64,000 nt of DNA from Cyanobium sp. CZS48M (GTDB lineage: Bacteria; Cyanobacteriota; Cyanobacteriia; PCC-6307; Cyanobiaceae): the NCBI GenBank assembly GCA_030373145.1, contig JAUCZK010000001.1:372001-436000 (forward strand), read 5' to 3'. Made by a program: the position numbers and the translations under genes. This document shows positions 37,911 to 47,318 of the stretch, in pieces. How positions within the stretch are numbered: position 1 is the stretch's first letter; the number at the start of each line of letters is the position of its first letter. The notes under the pieces were generated by a model. It worked only from the letters and a program-made list of their open reading frames with translations, ran no database searches and was not told the origin of the DNA.

Positions 37911-38126
37911 TCAGGAGGCGGAGGGGGCGGAGCTCTGACGCTCCTTCTGCACCGTCAGCAGGTGGGCCAGCTTGATGCGGCTCTCCTTGAAGCGGTGGGG
38001 ATGCTCCAGGCGGCGGGTGGCCTGCTGGAAGCGCAGATCGAAGAGATCGCGGCGGCAACCGGTGATCTGTTCGTTGATTTCGGCGTCGGTGAGCTTGCGC
38101 ACCTCGGCGATGTCAGGACGGGCCAT
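37911..38126 (-). CDS. rpmC: 50S ribosomal protein L29
   Basis: L29 sits at the tunnel exit, where trigger factor and SRP dock. From the ATG at 38126 it is 71 residues, starting [21 protein letters not shown] and including [19 protein letters not shown]. The open frame to 38282 runs into rplP. It begins four bases after the rplP stop. Confidence 0.96.
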   Translation of the reverse strand: MARPDIAEVRKLTDAEINEQITGCRRDLFDLRFQQATRRLEHPHRFKESRIKLAHLLTVQKERQSSAPSAS

Positions 38127-38130
38127 GGGT

Positions 38131-38592
38131 TCAGGACTCCACAGGAACGGTGGTCTCCGGTTCGACCGCGCTCGCCTGCTCGTCAAGGGCCAGGAACTTG
38201 GTCTTGATGGGCAGCTTGTACTGGGCCAGGCGCATGGCCTCCTTGGCAATGGCTTCGGTGATTTCGGCACCGCCCATTTCAAAGAGAATGCGACCCGGCT
38301 TGATCACGGCCACCCAGAACTCGGGGTTGCCCTTACCGGAACCCATGCGGGTTTCGGCGGGGCGCATGGTGACGGGCTTGTCGGGGAAGATCCGGATCCA
38401 GATCTTCCCGCCCCGCTTGACGTGGCGGGTCATGGCCCGGCGGCTGGCCTCAATCTGGCGGGAGGTGATCCACCCGCACTCCTGGGCCTGCAGCGCAAAC
38501 TGACCGAAGGCAATGGTGTTTCCCCGGCTGGCGACACCGCACATGCGGCCTCGCTGCTGTTTGCGGAATTTGACGCGACGTGGACTCAGCAT
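38131..38592 (-). CDS. rplP: 50S ribosomal protein L16
   Basis: L16 helps place tRNAs in the A site. The 153-residue protein starts [17 protein letters not shown] and has the [29 protein letters not shown] segment. The C-terminal 15 or so residues form an acidic tail beyond the usual end. It follows rpsC by 16 bases. Confidence 0.98.
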   Translation of the reverse strand: MLSPRRVKFRKQQRGRMCGVASRGNTIAFGQFALQAQECGWITSRQIEASRRAMTRHVKRGGKIWIRIFPDKPVTMRPAETRMGSGKGNPEFWVAVIKPGRILFEMGGAEITEAIAKEAMRLAQYKLPIKTKFLALDEQASAVEPETTVPVES

Positions 38593-38608
38593 GGTTCAGG
38601 CTTCCTGC

Positions 38609-39337
38609 TCACTCCTCGTTGGAGCGGTCTTCGAACTGTTGGGGCCGCCGGTTGGCGCGGCGCCGTGGTGCTGCTCCAGCGGGGAGTTTTTCCTGTTGAC
38701 CAGGAAGCACTTCTCCTTTGAATACCCACACCTTGATTCCCAGCACCCCGTAGGTGGTGGTGGCCACCTTGGTGGCGTAATCGATGTCGGCGCGGAGGGT
38801 GTGCAGCGGAACCCGGCCTTCCCGGGTCCATTCCGTCCGGGCGATTTCGGCGCCGTTGAGGCGTCCGCTCACCTGGATCTTGAGGCCGAGCACGCCGGCC
38901 CTTTGGGCCCGCTGCACGGTCATGCGCATGACTCGGCGGAACGCCACCCGCTTCTCCAGCTGCTGGGCGATGTACTCGGCCAGCAGGAAGGCGTCGGCGT
39001 CGACCCGCTCCACTTCCACCACGTTGATGCGCACCTGGCGGTTGCGATCACCGACGGTTTTCTGGATGCCGGCGCGCAGCTCCTCGATGCCGCTGCCCTG
39101 GCGTCCCACCAGCACACCGGGGCGGGCCGTCTTGAGCTCGACCTCCAGCTGGTCGGCCTTGCGGGCGATCAGCACATCGCTGATGCCGGCGGAGGCGTAC
39201 TTCTTGTGGATGAAGCAGCGGATCCGATCGTCCTCCTGGAGGAGGGTCGGATAGGTCTTGCTGGGGGCGTACCAACGGGAGCGGTGGTCCTGGGTGATCC
39301 CCAGGCGCAGGCCGGTTGGATGGATCTTGTGTCCCAT
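38609..39337 (-). CDS. rpsC: 30S ribosomal protein S3
   Basis: S3 lies at the mRNA entry tunnel and has helicase-like activity with S4 and S5. From the ATG at 39337 it is 242 residues, starting [18 protein letters not shown] and including the KH-type loop [16 protein letters not shown] and [17 protein letters not shown]. The upstream extension to 39418 overlaps rplV. It follows rplV by 19 bases. Confidence 0.98.
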   Translation of the reverse strand: MGHKIHPTGLRLGITQDHRSRWYAPSKTYPTLLQEDDRIRCFIHKKYASAGISDVLIARKADQLEVELKTARPGVLVGRQGSGIEELRAGIQKTVGDRNRQVRINVVEVERVDADAFLLAEYIAQQLEKRVAFRRVMRMTVQRAQRAGVLGLKIQVSGRLNGAEIARTEWTREGRVPLHTLRADIDYATKVATTTYGVLGIKVWVFKGEVLPGQQEKLPAGAAPRRRANRRPQQFEDRSNEE

Positions 39338-39356
39338 CGGGCGGTGTCCTCGGGGG

Positions 39357-39716
39357 TCAGGCGGAAGGAGCCACAGCAATGCTGATGTGGCAGGTTTGCT
39401 TTTTGATGGCGTAGGCACGGCCCTGGGCCCGTGGCCGGAAGCGCTTCAGGGACGGACCCATGTCGGCGCTGGCGGTGCTGATCACGAGCGAGGCGGGATC
39501 GAGCCCCATGTTGTGCTCAGCGTTGGCCACGGCGGAGCGAAGCACCTTGGTGATCGGTCCGGTGGAGCGGTAGGGCATGAACTCGAGCAGGATCAGCGCC
39601 TCGCGGTAGGTGCGGCCGCGAATCTGATCGAGCACCCGACGCACCTTGGAGACGGAACCGCGGATGTAGCGGCCGTGGGCGCGGGCTTCTTGGCTGGGGG
39701 TGGTGGTGTTGGCCAT
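39357..39716 (-). CDS. rplV: 50S ribosomal protein L22
   Basis: L22 lines the exit tunnel. From the ATG at 39716 it is 119 residues with [23 protein letters not shown] and the tunnel-loop region [21 protein letters not shown]. It follows rpsS by 13 bases. Confidence 0.97.
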   Translation of the reverse strand: MANTTTPSQEARAHGRYIRGSVSKVRRVLDQIRGRTYREALILLEFMPYRSTGPITKVLRSAVANAEHNMGLDPASLVISTASADMGPSLKRFRPRAQGRAYAIKKQTCHISIAVAPSA

Positions 39717-39729
39717 GGTGATTCGCTCC

Positions 39730-40005
39730 TTAACGGGCACCTTTTTTGTCTTTGATGTGGCCCCGGAAGGTGCGGGTGGGGGCGAATTCCCCCAGCTTGT
39801 GGCCCACCATCTGCTCGGTCACGTAGACCGGCACATGGCTTTTGCCGTTGTGGACGGCAATGGTGTGGCCGATCATCATCGGCAGGATGGTGGAGGCCCG
39901 TGACCAGGTCTTGATCACGGTCTTGTCACCAGCGCTGTTCTGCGCTTCGATCTTGCGCAGAAGATGATCGGCGACGAAGGGGCCTTTTTTGAGTGAACGT
40001 CCCAT
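39730..40005 (-). CDS. rpsS: 30S ribosomal protein S19
   Basis: S19 in the head contacts A-site tRNA and L5. The 91-residue product starts [20 protein letters not shown] and has the segment [17 protein letters not shown]. It follows rplB by 35 bases. Confidence 0.98.
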   Translation of the reverse strand: MGRSLKKGPFVADHLLRKIEAQNSAGDKTVIKTWSRASTILPMMIGHTIAVHNGKSHVPVYVTEQMVGHKLGEFAPTRTFRGHIKDKKGAR

Positions 40006-40040
40006 AACGAATCAGGCAGACAGCAGTGCGGTGTTGAGCA

Positions 40041-40904
40041 TCAGGAATCCCGTCCGCCACGGCTCCGCTTGGAGGTGCGGCGACGCTTCCGCAGCACAAA
40101 CCGATTGCTGGGCTTGTTGCGTTTGCGGGTTTTCAGGCCCAGGGCAGGCTTGCCCCAGGGGGTGACAGGACCGGAGCGGCCGATGGGAGCCCGGCCTTCA
40201 CCACCACCGTGGGGGTGATCGCAGGGGTTCATCACGCTGCCGCGCACCTGGGGACGGCGCCCGAGCCAGCGGGTGCGGCCGGCTTTGCCAAGGCTGGTGT
40301 TGCGCACTTCGGCGTTGCCCACTTCGCCGAGGGTGGCGAAGCATTCACGACGCACCAGGCGCACCTCGGTGGAGGGCAGCTTGAGGGCGACGTAGTCGCC
40401 TTCTTTGGCCATCACCTGGGCACTGGCACCGGCGGTGCGAACCATCTGGCCGCCGCGACCGGCATAGAGCTCGACGTTGTGGACGCTGGAGCCCAGGGGA
40501 ATGGCCGACAGCGGCAGGGCATTGCCCACTTCAATCGGGGCCTCGGGCCCGGAGACGACGCTCTGACCCACCGAGATTCCAGCCGGAGCCAGGATGTAGC
40601 GCTTTTCGCCGTCGGTGTAGAAGAGCAGCGCCAGCCGCGCATTGCGGTGGGGGTCGTAGTGGATGGCGGCCACCCGGGCGGCCACACCGACCTTGTCGCG
40701 GCGGAAGTCGACGAGGCGGTAGAGGCGCTTGTGGCCACCGCCGCGGTGGCGGCAGGTGATCACACCGCGGTTGTTACGACCTTTCTTGCGGTGTTTGGCC
40801 ACCACCAGTGTGCGCTCGGGACGGCGCTCGGTCACCTCGCTGAAGTCGCTGGAGGAGCGGCCGCGGGTGCCGGGAGTGTAGGGGCGGTAGTTGCGGATTG
40901 CCAT
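40041..40904 (-). CDS. rplB: 50S ribosomal protein L2
   Basis: L2 is needed for subunit joining and peptidyl transfer. The 287-residue protein starts [17 protein letters not shown] and has the conserved histidine loop [18 protein letters not shown]. It ends with a basic tail. It follows rplW by 15 bases. Confidence 0.98.
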   Translation of the reverse strand: MAIRNYRPYTPGTRGRSSSDFSEVTERRPERTLVVAKHRKKGRNNRGVITCRHRGGGHKRLYRLVDFRRDKVGVAARVAAIHYDPHRNARLALLFYTDGEKRYILAPAGISVGQSVVSGPEAPIEVGNALPLSAIPLGSSVHNVELYAGRGGQMVRTAGASAQVMAKEGDYVALKLPSTEVRLVRRECFATLGEVGNAEVRNTSLGKAGRTRWLGRRPQVRGSVMNPCDHPHGGGEGRAPIGRSGPVTPWGKPALGLKTRKRNKPSNRFVLRKRRRTSKRSRGGRDS

Positions 40905-40919
40905 AACGATTCAGACCCC

Positions 40920-41222
40920 TCAGGCCTCTGGGAACAACTGGATGGCATCGCCAGGGGCAAGACGCACCACGGCTTTCTTCACCTGGGCGCGCTTGCCGGC
41001 GAAGCGGCCGACCCGACGGCTGCGGCGGGGAGGATTCATGGTGCTCACCCCGACCACATGCACGTCGAAAAGATGTTCGACGGCAGCCTTGATGTCGGGC
41101 TTGGCCGCTCGGGGATCCACCTCGAACGTGTACTGGTTGAGTTCCAGGGCACGGGTGGCTTTTTCGGTGATCAGCGGCTTGCGGATCACATCCGCGAGCC
41201 GGCCATTGAAACGTTCAGTCAT
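40920..41222 (-). CDS. rplW: 50S ribosomal protein L23
   Basis: L23 is the main docking site for trigger factor and SRP at the tunnel exit. The 100-residue protein has [19 protein letters not shown] and [21 protein letters not shown]. Its start overlaps the rplD stop by eight bases, so the two are probably coupled. Confidence 0.97.
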   Translation of the reverse strand: MTERFNGRLADVIRKPLITEKATRALELNQYTFEVDPRAAKPDIKAAVEHLFDVHVVGVSTMNPPRRSRRVGRFAGKRAQVKKAVVRLAPGDAIQLFPEA

Positions 41223-41853
41223 CGCCGTAGATCTCCTGAATCTTCGCCAGTGCCTCTTCGCTCAACACCAGCACATTGGCGTGGAGCAGGTCGAACACGT
41301 TGAGCTGATCAGCGGCGATCAGCTTCACCTTTTCGAGGTTGCGCACTGAGCGGCGCACCACGTCGGTTGGTGCATCGAGCACCAGCAGCACCTTGCTGCC
41401 CGTCGGCACCTCCCAGCGCTCCAGGGCCGCCACGATCTCCTTGGTCTTGGGAACCTCAAGATCAGTGGCGAAGCCCTTCACCACAAGGATGTCAGCGGAG
41501 CGGCTGATCAGGGCCGTGCGCAGGGCCAGACGACGTTCCTTGCGGTTCATCGCCAGGGTGTAGCTGCGGGGCTTGGGCCCGAAGATCACACCACCACCGG
41601 GGCGCAGCGGGGTGCGGATCGAACCCTGCCGAGCCCGGCCCGTGCCTTTCTGCTTGTAGGGCTTGCGACCGCCACCACGGACCTCGGCCCGGGTGAGGGT
41701 GCAGGCGGTGCCCTGTCGGGCATTGGCCAGCTGCCTCACCACCGCCCTGTGCACCAGGTCGGCGGCGGAGGATTTCTTGGCGACCTTCAGGTCAAGGGTG
41801 GCCTCACCGGCCTCCTTGCCCTGCCAATCGCGAACAACACAATTCACCATCAC
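41215..41853 (-). CDS. rplD: 50S ribosomal protein L4
   Basis: L4 lines the tunnel constriction with L22 and in some bacteria regulates the S10 operon. The 212-residue protein has the tunnel loop [21 protein letters not shown] and the typical [19 protein letters not shown] region. Two ATG codons in tandem (41853, 41850) can start it. It follows rplC by eight bases and overlaps rplW by eight. Confidence 0.97.
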   Translation of the reverse strand: MMVNCVVRDWQGKEAGEATLDLKVAKKSSAADLVHRAVVRQLANARQGTACTLTRAEVRGGGRKPYKQKGTGRARQGSIRTPLRPGGGVIFGPKPRSYTLAMNRKERRLALRTALISRSADILVVKGFATDLEVPKTKEIVAALERWEVPTGSKVLLVLDAPTDVVRRSVRNLEKVKLIAADQLNVFDLLHANVLVLSEEALAKIQEIYGDD

Positions 41854-41861
41854 ATTTCTCC

Positions 41862-42509
41862 TCAGTTCGCGGCCTTGGCGCCGACCCGCAGGGCGGGGCG
41901 GATGCTGAGCAGGGCACCGGGCTTGCCGGGCACCGAACCCTTCACCACCAGCAGGTTGCGCTCATGGTCCACCTTGAGGATGGTGAGGCCGCGGGTGGTG
42001 ATCTGCTTGCCGCCGTAGCGGCCCGCCATGCGCTTGCCCGGATAGACGCGGCCCGGCGTGGTGCCGGCACCGGTGGAACCGGGTTGGCGGTGGTTCTTGG
42101 AGCCGTGGCTCATGGGACCGCGGCTGAAACCATGGCGCTTCTGGTAGCCGGAGAAGCCCCGGCCGACCGTGTCGCCACTGACATCCACTTTCTGTCCGGC
42201 CTCGAAGGCTTCGACAGTGATGGAGGCGCCGAGCTCAAGGCCGTCAAGGGACTCGAGCCGGTATTCCTGCAGGTGGCGCAGAAGCTCGTCGCCCGATTTG
42301 GCCAGGTGACCGGCCGCAGGCTTGTTGACGAGCTTCTCGCGGATCTCGCCAAAACCGATCTGCGCGGCGCTGTAGCCGTCGGTGGCGGGAGTTTTGAGTT
42401 GGGTGATGCGGCAGGGGCCCGCCTCGATCACGGTGACCGGGATGGATTTGCCGTTGGGGTCGAAGAACTGAGACATGCCCAGTTTCTTCCCAAGGATGCC
42501 GAAGGACAT
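41862..42509 (-). CDS. rplC: 50S ribosomal protein L3 (first gene of the superoperon)
   Basis: L3 reaches the peptidyl-transferase centre and starts 50S assembly. From the ATG at 42509 it is 215 residues: [17 protein letters not shown] and the [32 protein letters not shown] loop are typical. AGGAGGG lies just upstream as a strong ribosome-binding site. As in other cyanobacteria, rpsJ is not at the head of this operon. A 413-base gap separates it from the divergent ndhN. Confidence 0.98.
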   Translation of the reverse strand: MSFGILGKKLGMSQFFDPNGKSIPVTVIEAGPCRITQLKTPATDGYSAAQIGFGEIREKLVNKPAAGHLAKSGDELLRHLQEYRLESLDGLELGASITVEAFEAGQKVDVSGDTVGRGFSGYQKRHGFSRGPMSHGSKNHRQPGSTGAGTTPGRVYPGKRMAGRYGGKQITTRGLTILKVDHERNLLVVKGSVPGKPGALLSIRPALRVGAKAAN

Positions 42510-42922
42510 AGGAGGGAGAAACGCCAGCGGGACAGTGGCGCGCACTGGGGCGAACCACTCGGGACTGAATCGTGCAGACACGCTGGGCCAGAAAACTGGC
42601 TCCGGAACCACTGGGAGGACGAATCTTCCAGGCGATTGCGGGTGGGCTAGCGGTTGGCGAAACAGTTGGCTGGGACTTGTCCGCGCCTGCTGGGCAGGGC
42701 GGCAGTATCCCGGCGGCTGAGGCGTTGCGCGGCTTTACAGCCGGCAAGCCTGGCCGCACTGGCCAGAAGAGACCGTCGCCAGCGACGATCCCGCGCACAG
42801 CTCTGGAGGCCCGGCTAGCGGTCGGGCGCAGATCAAGTGCACAAGCGATAACCCTACCCCATGGGCTCCACCCACTTCATCCACTCCCTGCCAGACTTTC
42901 CACACCAGTTCTGCGCTGCCCC
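42510..42922. promoter_or_regulatory. Divergent spacer between rplC and ndhN
   Basis: This 413-base region is the longest gene-free stretch of the window. It must contain the promoter and leader of the ribosomal superoperon on the minus strand and the ndhN promoter on the plus strand. I see the AGGAGGG site before rplC but no convincing -35/-10 pair or terminator. A frame in phase with ndhN stays open through most of it, but its translation is low-complexity and lies before the conserved NdhN start, so I do not call it coding. Confidence 0.5.
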
Positions 42923-43384
42923 ATGCCTCTGCTGCTCTCTGGCCGTCGCTTCCGTCAGGACCTGGAGAAGGCCGGTGCCCTGGCCCTCTACGCCCCCCTG
43001 GAGGGCGGCGCGGAAACCCGGCTGCTGCGCCGTCTGAGGGCGGCCGGCTATGGCGCCCAGATCACCTCGGCCCGGGGCCTGGGTGATCCGGAGGTCTTCC
43101 TGTTCCAGAGCCACGGGGTTCGCCCGCCCCACCTCGGCCACCACAGCGTTGGCCGTGGGGCCGCTGTGGGTGAGGTGCAACGGGTGATGCCCCAGCTGGG
43201 GGCCCTGCTGGAGGGCACCAAGCCGATGGTGCTGTGGCTGCTGGAGGCCCAGGTGCTCTCCTCGGCTGAGCTGCAGTCGCTCTGCGCGCTCACCAGGCGC
43301 GAGTCCCGGCTCAAGATCGTGGCGGAGCTGGGCGGCTCCCGCAGCCTGCGCTGGACGCCCCTGGAGCCGATGCTTGCCGCCTGA
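42923..43384 (+). CDS. ndhN: NAD(P)H-quinone oxidoreductase subunit N
   Basis: NdhN is an oxygenic-photosynthesis-specific subunit of NDH-1 that joins the peripheral arm. From the ATG at 42923 it is 153 residues, starting [29 protein letters not shown], with the family segments [12 protein letters not shown] and [14 protein letters not shown]. The length matches the family. Its stop overlaps the TTG start of ldpA, giving an ndhN-ldpA pair. Confidence 0.96.
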   Translation: MPLLLSGRRFRQDLEKAGALALYAPLEGGAETRLLRRLRAAGYGAQITSARGLGDPEVFLFQSHGVRPPHLGHHSVGRGAAVGEVQRVMPQLGALLEGTKPMVLWLLEAQVLSSAELQSLCALTRRESRLKIVAELGGSRSLRWTPLEPMLAA

Positions 43385-44429
43385 GCAGGCCCTGGCCTGC
43401 GGTCGCTGGGTCAAGTTGATCTGCGGTGCCAGCAACCAGGATCTCGCTGCCATCGAAGACCTCTGCGGCCTCTACGCCCTCGCTGGTGTCCACTGCATCG
43501 ACGTGGCGGCCGACGACGCGGTGGTGGCCGCTGCCCGCCGTGGCCTCAGCTGGGCCCGTGAGCAGCGGCCCCAGCTGAGTACCCCCTGGCTGATGCTCAG
43601 CCTCAGCGACGGCGAGGATCCCCATTTCCGCAAGGCCTGGTTCGACCCCAGCCGCTGCCCGCCCGACTGCCCCAGGCCCTGCGCCCGCGTCTGCCCGGCC
43701 GAGGCGATCCCGGCCGGGGCCGGCGTGAGCAGGGAGCGCTGCTACGGCTGTGGCCGCTGCCTGCCCGCCTGCCCCCTCGGACTGATCGAGGCCCGGAGCC
43801 ATGGGCTTGATGCCACCGCCGTGCCGGAGCTCCTGGCCCGGTTGCGCCCGGATGCGGTGGAGATTCACACCAGCCTGGGCCGGGGGGAGGCCTTCGCCCG
43901 GCGGCTGGAGCAGGTGGCGGCCTCGGGCCTGCCCTTGCGGCGCCTGGCGGTGAGTTGTGGCCTTGAGGCGGGCGCTGGCGCCGCCAGCCCCCGCCCCGGA
44001 GTCGGTCCGCGGGAGCTGGCCAGCGAGCTCTGGCAGCGATTCGCGTTGCTTCGCCGCCATCGCTTTCTGCCCCTCTGGCAACTCGATGGCCGACCGATGA
44101 GTGGCGACGTGGGCGATGGTACGGCCCATGCCGCCGTGAATCTTCTGCTGGCGCTGCGCCAGCTGGCGCCGCCGGGACCCCTGCAACTCGCGGGTGGCAC
44201 CAACGGCCGCAGCCTGCCGCTGCTGCGCCAGCGCAGCGGCGGCCCCCAGTCCGCCCGCCGTGTCGCCGCCGGTGTGGCCTTCGGCGGGCTGGCCCGCCGG
44301 CTGCTGGCCCCGCTGGTGCTGGAGGCGGAGCGCCGCGGCCGGCGCCTGCTCGATGAACCCTCCCTCTGGCCCCAGGCCCTGACGCTGGCCCAGCAGCTGG
44401 TCTCGCCCTGGCTGGCCGCCGATGGCTAG
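43374..44429 (+). CDS. ldpA: Light-dependent period protein LdpA, iron-sulfur protein
   Basis: In Synechococcus elongatus LdpA senses redox state and changes the circadian period with light. The 351-residue protein has two 4Fe-4S motifs, the first in [14 protein letters not shown] and the second in [12 protein letters not shown], flanked by an N-terminal [19 protein letters not shown] domain. The start is TTG at 43374, inside the ndhN end, so the two are probably coupled; a later start would cut into conserved sequence. No kai genes are in the window. Confidence 0.9.
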   Translation: MPPEQALACGRWVKLICGASNQDLAAIEDLCGLYALAGVHCIDVAADDAVVAAARRGLSWAREQRPQLSTPWLMLSLSDGEDPHFRKAWFDPSRCPPDCPRPCARVCPAEAIPAGAGVSRERCYGCGRCLPACPLGLIEARSHGLDATAVPELLARLRPDAVEIHTSLGRGEAFARRLEQVAASGLPLRRLAVSCGLEAGAGAASPRPGVGPRELASELWQRFALLRRHRFLPLWQLDGRPMSGDVGDGTAHAAVNLLLALRQLAPPGPLQLAGGTNGRSLPLLRQRSGGPQSARRVAAGVAFGGLARRLLAPLVLEAERRGRRLLDEPSLWPQALTLAQQLVSPWLAADG

Positions 44430-44449
44430 AACGTCGAAGCAGAGGGGCC

Positions 44450-46144
44450 GTGTCCATGACCAGTCCACGTGTTGCACCCCTGGCCGCGGCCTCCTGGCCG
44501 ATCAGCCCGCAGCGGATCACCGACGATCTCGACCGCCTGCTGGAGGTGCTGCCCGAGCGCGTCTGTGAGGCGCTGGCTAGTCCCTTCAGCCGTGATCAGT
44601 TGCTGGAGGTGGTGCTCGACCTGGGCCGCGCCCCGGAAGCCCGCTATCCGGGGCGCGCCCTGCTGCTGGATCAGCGACCGATCGAGCGCTCCGATCTGGC
44701 GGCGGTGGTGGGGCGGCTGGGGTCCTTCGGTGGCGACAACCGGGCCGGGATCGAGCGCACCCTGCACCGCATCAGTGCGATCCGCAACCGCGGCGGGGAG
44801 GTGGTGGGGCTCACCTGTCGGGTGGGCCGGGCGGTGTTCGGCACGGTGGAGATGGTGCGCGACCTGCTGGACAGTGGCCAGTCGCTACTGCTGATGGGCC
44901 GTCCGGGTGTGGGCAAGACCACGGCCCTGCGCGAGATCGCCCGGGTGCTGGCCGATGACCTGGAGCGGCGGGTGGTGGTGATCGACACCAGCAACGAGAT
45001 CGCCGGCGATGGCGACATCCCCCATCCCGCCATCGGCCGGGCCCGGCGCATGCAGGTGGCGCGGCCTGAGCTGCAGCATCAGGTGATGATCGAGGCGGTG
45101 GAGAACCACATGCCCGAGGTGATCGTGATCGACGAGATCGGCACCGAACTCGAGGCCCAGGCGGCCCGCACCATTGCCGAGCGCGGCGTGATGCTGGTGG
45201 CCACGGCCCACGGCAACGAGCTGGCCAATCTGATCAAGAACCCCACCCTGGCCGACCTGATCGGCGGCATTCAGTCGGTCACCCTCGGAGATGAGGAGGC
45301 ACGCCGGCGCGGCTGCCAGAAAACAGTGCTGGAGCGCTGCGCCGACCCCACCTTTCCCCTGGCGGTGGAGATGCACAGCCGCAGTCGCTGGCTGGTGCAC
45401 CGCGATGTGGCCCGCACCGTCGATCAGCAGCTGCGGGGTCAGCCGGTGCGCCCCCAGGTCCGCGAGCTGGGCAGCGATGGCCTGTTGCGCCTCAACGATC
45501 CCGAGCCGGATCCGCCCTCGCCGCGGATGCCCCGCCGCGGGCTGGTGGCCGCTGCCGGCCGCCCGGCCCTGGCGCCGGTGCCCCTGCCTGATCCGGAGCT
45601 GCTCCCGCCCCATCGCCGTCCTGCAGCCCCCGCGCCCGTGGCTCCGCCCCTGCGCCTCTACTGCTGCGGGGTCAGCCCCCAGCTGCTGGAGCAGGTGGTG
45701 CGCAGCCGCCAGCTGCCCGTGCAGCGCGCCAGCCAGCTGGAGGAGGCCGACGCGGTACTGAGCCTGCGCCAGCAGCTGGGCCGCGAACCGCAGGTGCGCA
45801 GCCAGGCCCTGGAGCGGCATGTGCCGATCCTGGTGATCAAGGCTGACACCCTTCCCCAGATCCAGCGGGGTGTGGAGCGGCTTCTGCGCCGCCGTGCCGG
45901 TGATGGCGATGGGTCGGCAGCAGCCATGGGCCCTGCCGGTGCCCCTGACGACGCCCATGGCGCCATGGAGGAATGCCGGCTGGCGGTGGAGCAGGTGGTG
46001 CTTCCCCAGGGCCGGCCGGTGGAGCTGCTGCCCCGCAGCGCACCGGTGCGCCGCATCCAGGCCGATCAGGTGAACGGGTACGGCCTGCGCTGCGCAGAAT
46101 TCGGCAGTGGCGATCTGCAGCGGCTGCGGGTCTTTCCCCCCTGA
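44450..46144 (+). CDS. AAA ATPase, Ycf45/SpoIIIAA-like
   Basis: The 564-residue protein starts at a GTG (44450). Its N-terminal half has Walker [14 protein letters not shown] (about residue 145), Walker [14 protein letters not shown] and the sensor-like [13 protein letters not shown], all intact. This pattern fits the chloroplast Ycf45 and sporulation SpoIIIAA group of single-stranded-nucleic-acid ATPases. The middle (about 340-400) is proline-rich, and the C-terminal part may be the R3H-type region reported for the family, though I cannot confirm that motif. The function in cyanobacteria is unclear. It follows ldpA by 20 bases. Confidence 0.85.
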   Translation: MSMTSPRVAPLAAASWPISPQRITDDLDRLLEVLPERVCEALASPFSRDQLLEVVLDLGRAPEARYPGRALLLDQRPIERSDLAAVVGRLGSFGGDNRAGIERTLHRISAIRNRGGEVVGLTCRVGRAVFGTVEMVRDLLDSGQSLLLMGRPGVGKTTALREIARVLADDLERRVVVIDTSNEIAGDGDIPHPAIGRARRMQVARPELQHQVMIEAVENHMPEVIVIDEIGTELEAQAARTIAERGVMLVATAHGNELANLIKNPTLADLIGGIQSVTLGDEEARRRGCQKTVLERCADPTFPLAVEMHSRSRWLVHRDVARTVDQQLRGQPVRPQVRELGSDGLLRLNDPEPDPPSPRMPRRGLVAAAGRPALAPVPLPDPELLPPHRRPAAPAPVAPPLRLYCCGVSPQLLEQVVRSRQLPVQRASQLEEADAVLSLRQQLGREPQVRSQALERHVPILVIKADTLPQIQRGVERLLRRRAGDGDGSAAAMGPAGAPDDAHGAMEECRLAVEQVVLPQGRPVELLPRSAPVRRIQADQVNGYGLRCAEFGSGDLQRLRVFPP

Positions 46145-46301
46145 CTCACTGCGCCCAGAGGCAGCGGCTTCGCCACCGGCCCCCAGAGATTGACGAAGGA
46201 CGGCCCGCTGTGGGTAACTAACAAGGCAACCGGTCAAGCGCCCGACCAACCCGGATCCACCCGCATGGATCGCCTGGATTGGAAAGCCGCCACTGGAGCT
46301 T

Positions 46302-46373
46302 TGGGCCGTCGCCAAGTGGTAAGGCAGCGGGTTTTGGTCCCGCCATTCCTAGGTTCGAATCCTAGCGGCCCAG
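46302..46373 (+). tRNA. tRNA-Gln (TTG)
   Basis: A 72-base cloverleaf: acceptor TGGGCCG with CGGCCCA, discriminator G, anticodon stem GCGGG/CCCGC around loop TTTTGGT (anticodon TTG), and T arm GGTTCGAATCC. No CCA is encoded. It lies between the Ycf45-like gene and the HAD gene, and 17 bases separate it from the HAD start. Confidence 0.96.
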
Positions 46374-46390
46374 TTTTGAGAGATCCCTGC

Positions 46391-47140
46391 GTGACCCCCA
46401 GCCCACTGCTGGTGTTCGACTTCGATGGCGTGCTCGTCGATGGCATGGAGGAGTACTGGTGGGCGGCCCGCCAGGCGGCCCTGAGCCTGCGGCCGGATCT
46501 GAGGCTTCCTGAGCAGGCGCCCGCCGCCTTTGTCCGGTTGCGCCCGCTGATCCACAAGGGCTGGGAGATGGTGCTGGTGGCCGCTGAGCTGGCCCGCGGC
46601 ACCAGCGATCTCACGGCCCTTGGGGCGGCCTACGGCCAGGCTCTGGCTCCGTCCCTGGCCCACTGGGGCTGGAGCCCCGAGATCCTGCAGGCCAGCCTTG
46701 AGGCGGTGCGCCGCCAGGCCATTGCCGCCGATCGCCCCCACTGGCTGGCCCTGCACCGCCCCTACCCCGGCGTGCCGCAACGGCTGCGGGCCCTGGCCCA
46801 GGAGGGGGCCGACTGGGCTGTGCTCACCACCAAGGGCGGGGCCTTCGCCCGGGAGCTGCTGGCGGCCCAGGGCCTCGCCCCCCTGCAGACCTTCGGCCAT
46901 GAGGATGGGACCAAGCCCGAGGTGCTGCTGCGCCTGTGCGCGCTGCGGCGGCCGCTCTGGTTCATCGAGGACCGCCGACCCACGCTGGAGGCGGTGCGGG
47001 CCACCGCCGGGCTGGAGGCGGTGCGTTGCTTCCTGGTGAGCTGGGGGTATCTGTCCCCCAGCGATCTGATCGACCTGCCCGAGGGCCTGGCGCTGCTGGA
47101 GCCGTCGACCTTCGCGGCCCCCTTGGCGGCGTGGCCCTGA
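46391..47140 (+). CDS. HAD-superfamily hydrolase
   Basis: From the GTG at 46391 the product is 249 residues. Motif I is LLVFDFDGVLVDG with both catalytic aspartates, motif II is probably WAVLTTKGG, and the acidic motif IV is LWFIEDRRPTLEAV. It looks like a phosphoglycolate-phosphatase-type enzyme, but the substrate cannot be told from sequence. The open frame upstream to 46190 runs through tRNA-Gln, so it is not coding. Confidence 0.85.
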   Translation: MTPSPLLVFDFDGVLVDGMEEYWWAARQAALSLRPDLRLPEQAPAAFVRLRPLIHKGWEMVLVAAELARGTSDLTALGAAYGQALAPSLAHWGWSPEILQASLEAVRRQAIAADRPHWLALHRPYPGVPQRLRALAQEGADWAVLTTKGGAFARELLAAQGLAPLQTFGHEDGTKPEVLLRLCALRRPLWFIEDRRPTLEAVRATAGLEAVRCFLVSWGYLSPSDLIDLPEGLALLEPSTFAAPLAAWP

Positions 47141-47148
47141 TCCGCTAG

Positions 47149-47162
47149 CGTACGCCTGTACT
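47149..47162 (+). promoter_or_regulatory. LexA-type operator upstream of recA
   Basis: CGTACGCCTGTACT fits the cyanobacterial LexA box RGTACNNNDGTWCB at all but the first position, and it is a near-palindrome (GTAC-N4-GTAC). TGTACTAAT inside and after it could act as an extended -10 box, so LexA would cover the promoter. It is 157 bases before the recA start. Confidence 0.6.
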
Positions 47163-47318
47163 AATTCAAAGTTGTCCGGCGCCAGGGGCGCTGCCGCTGG
47201 TTCGCCACCTCCTTGATACAACCAGCGGCTTTGGTGGCACCTCTAGCTGTGAGGCCGCACGGCGACAGGCCCCCAGGGTCCGTCCCTTTCCGGTCCGTTC
47301 CTTCATTCTTTTCTGACC

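Noticed and set aside
42572-42922. Frame open in phase with ndhN for 117 codons upstream of its start
   Set aside because: The translation is low-complexity and matches nothing, while NdhN proteins begin at MPLLLSG; in GC-rich DNA long open frames are common.
46190-46390. Upstream extension of the HAD gene
   Set aside because: It reads straight through tRNA-Gln; the HAD motif I begins right after the GTG at 46391.
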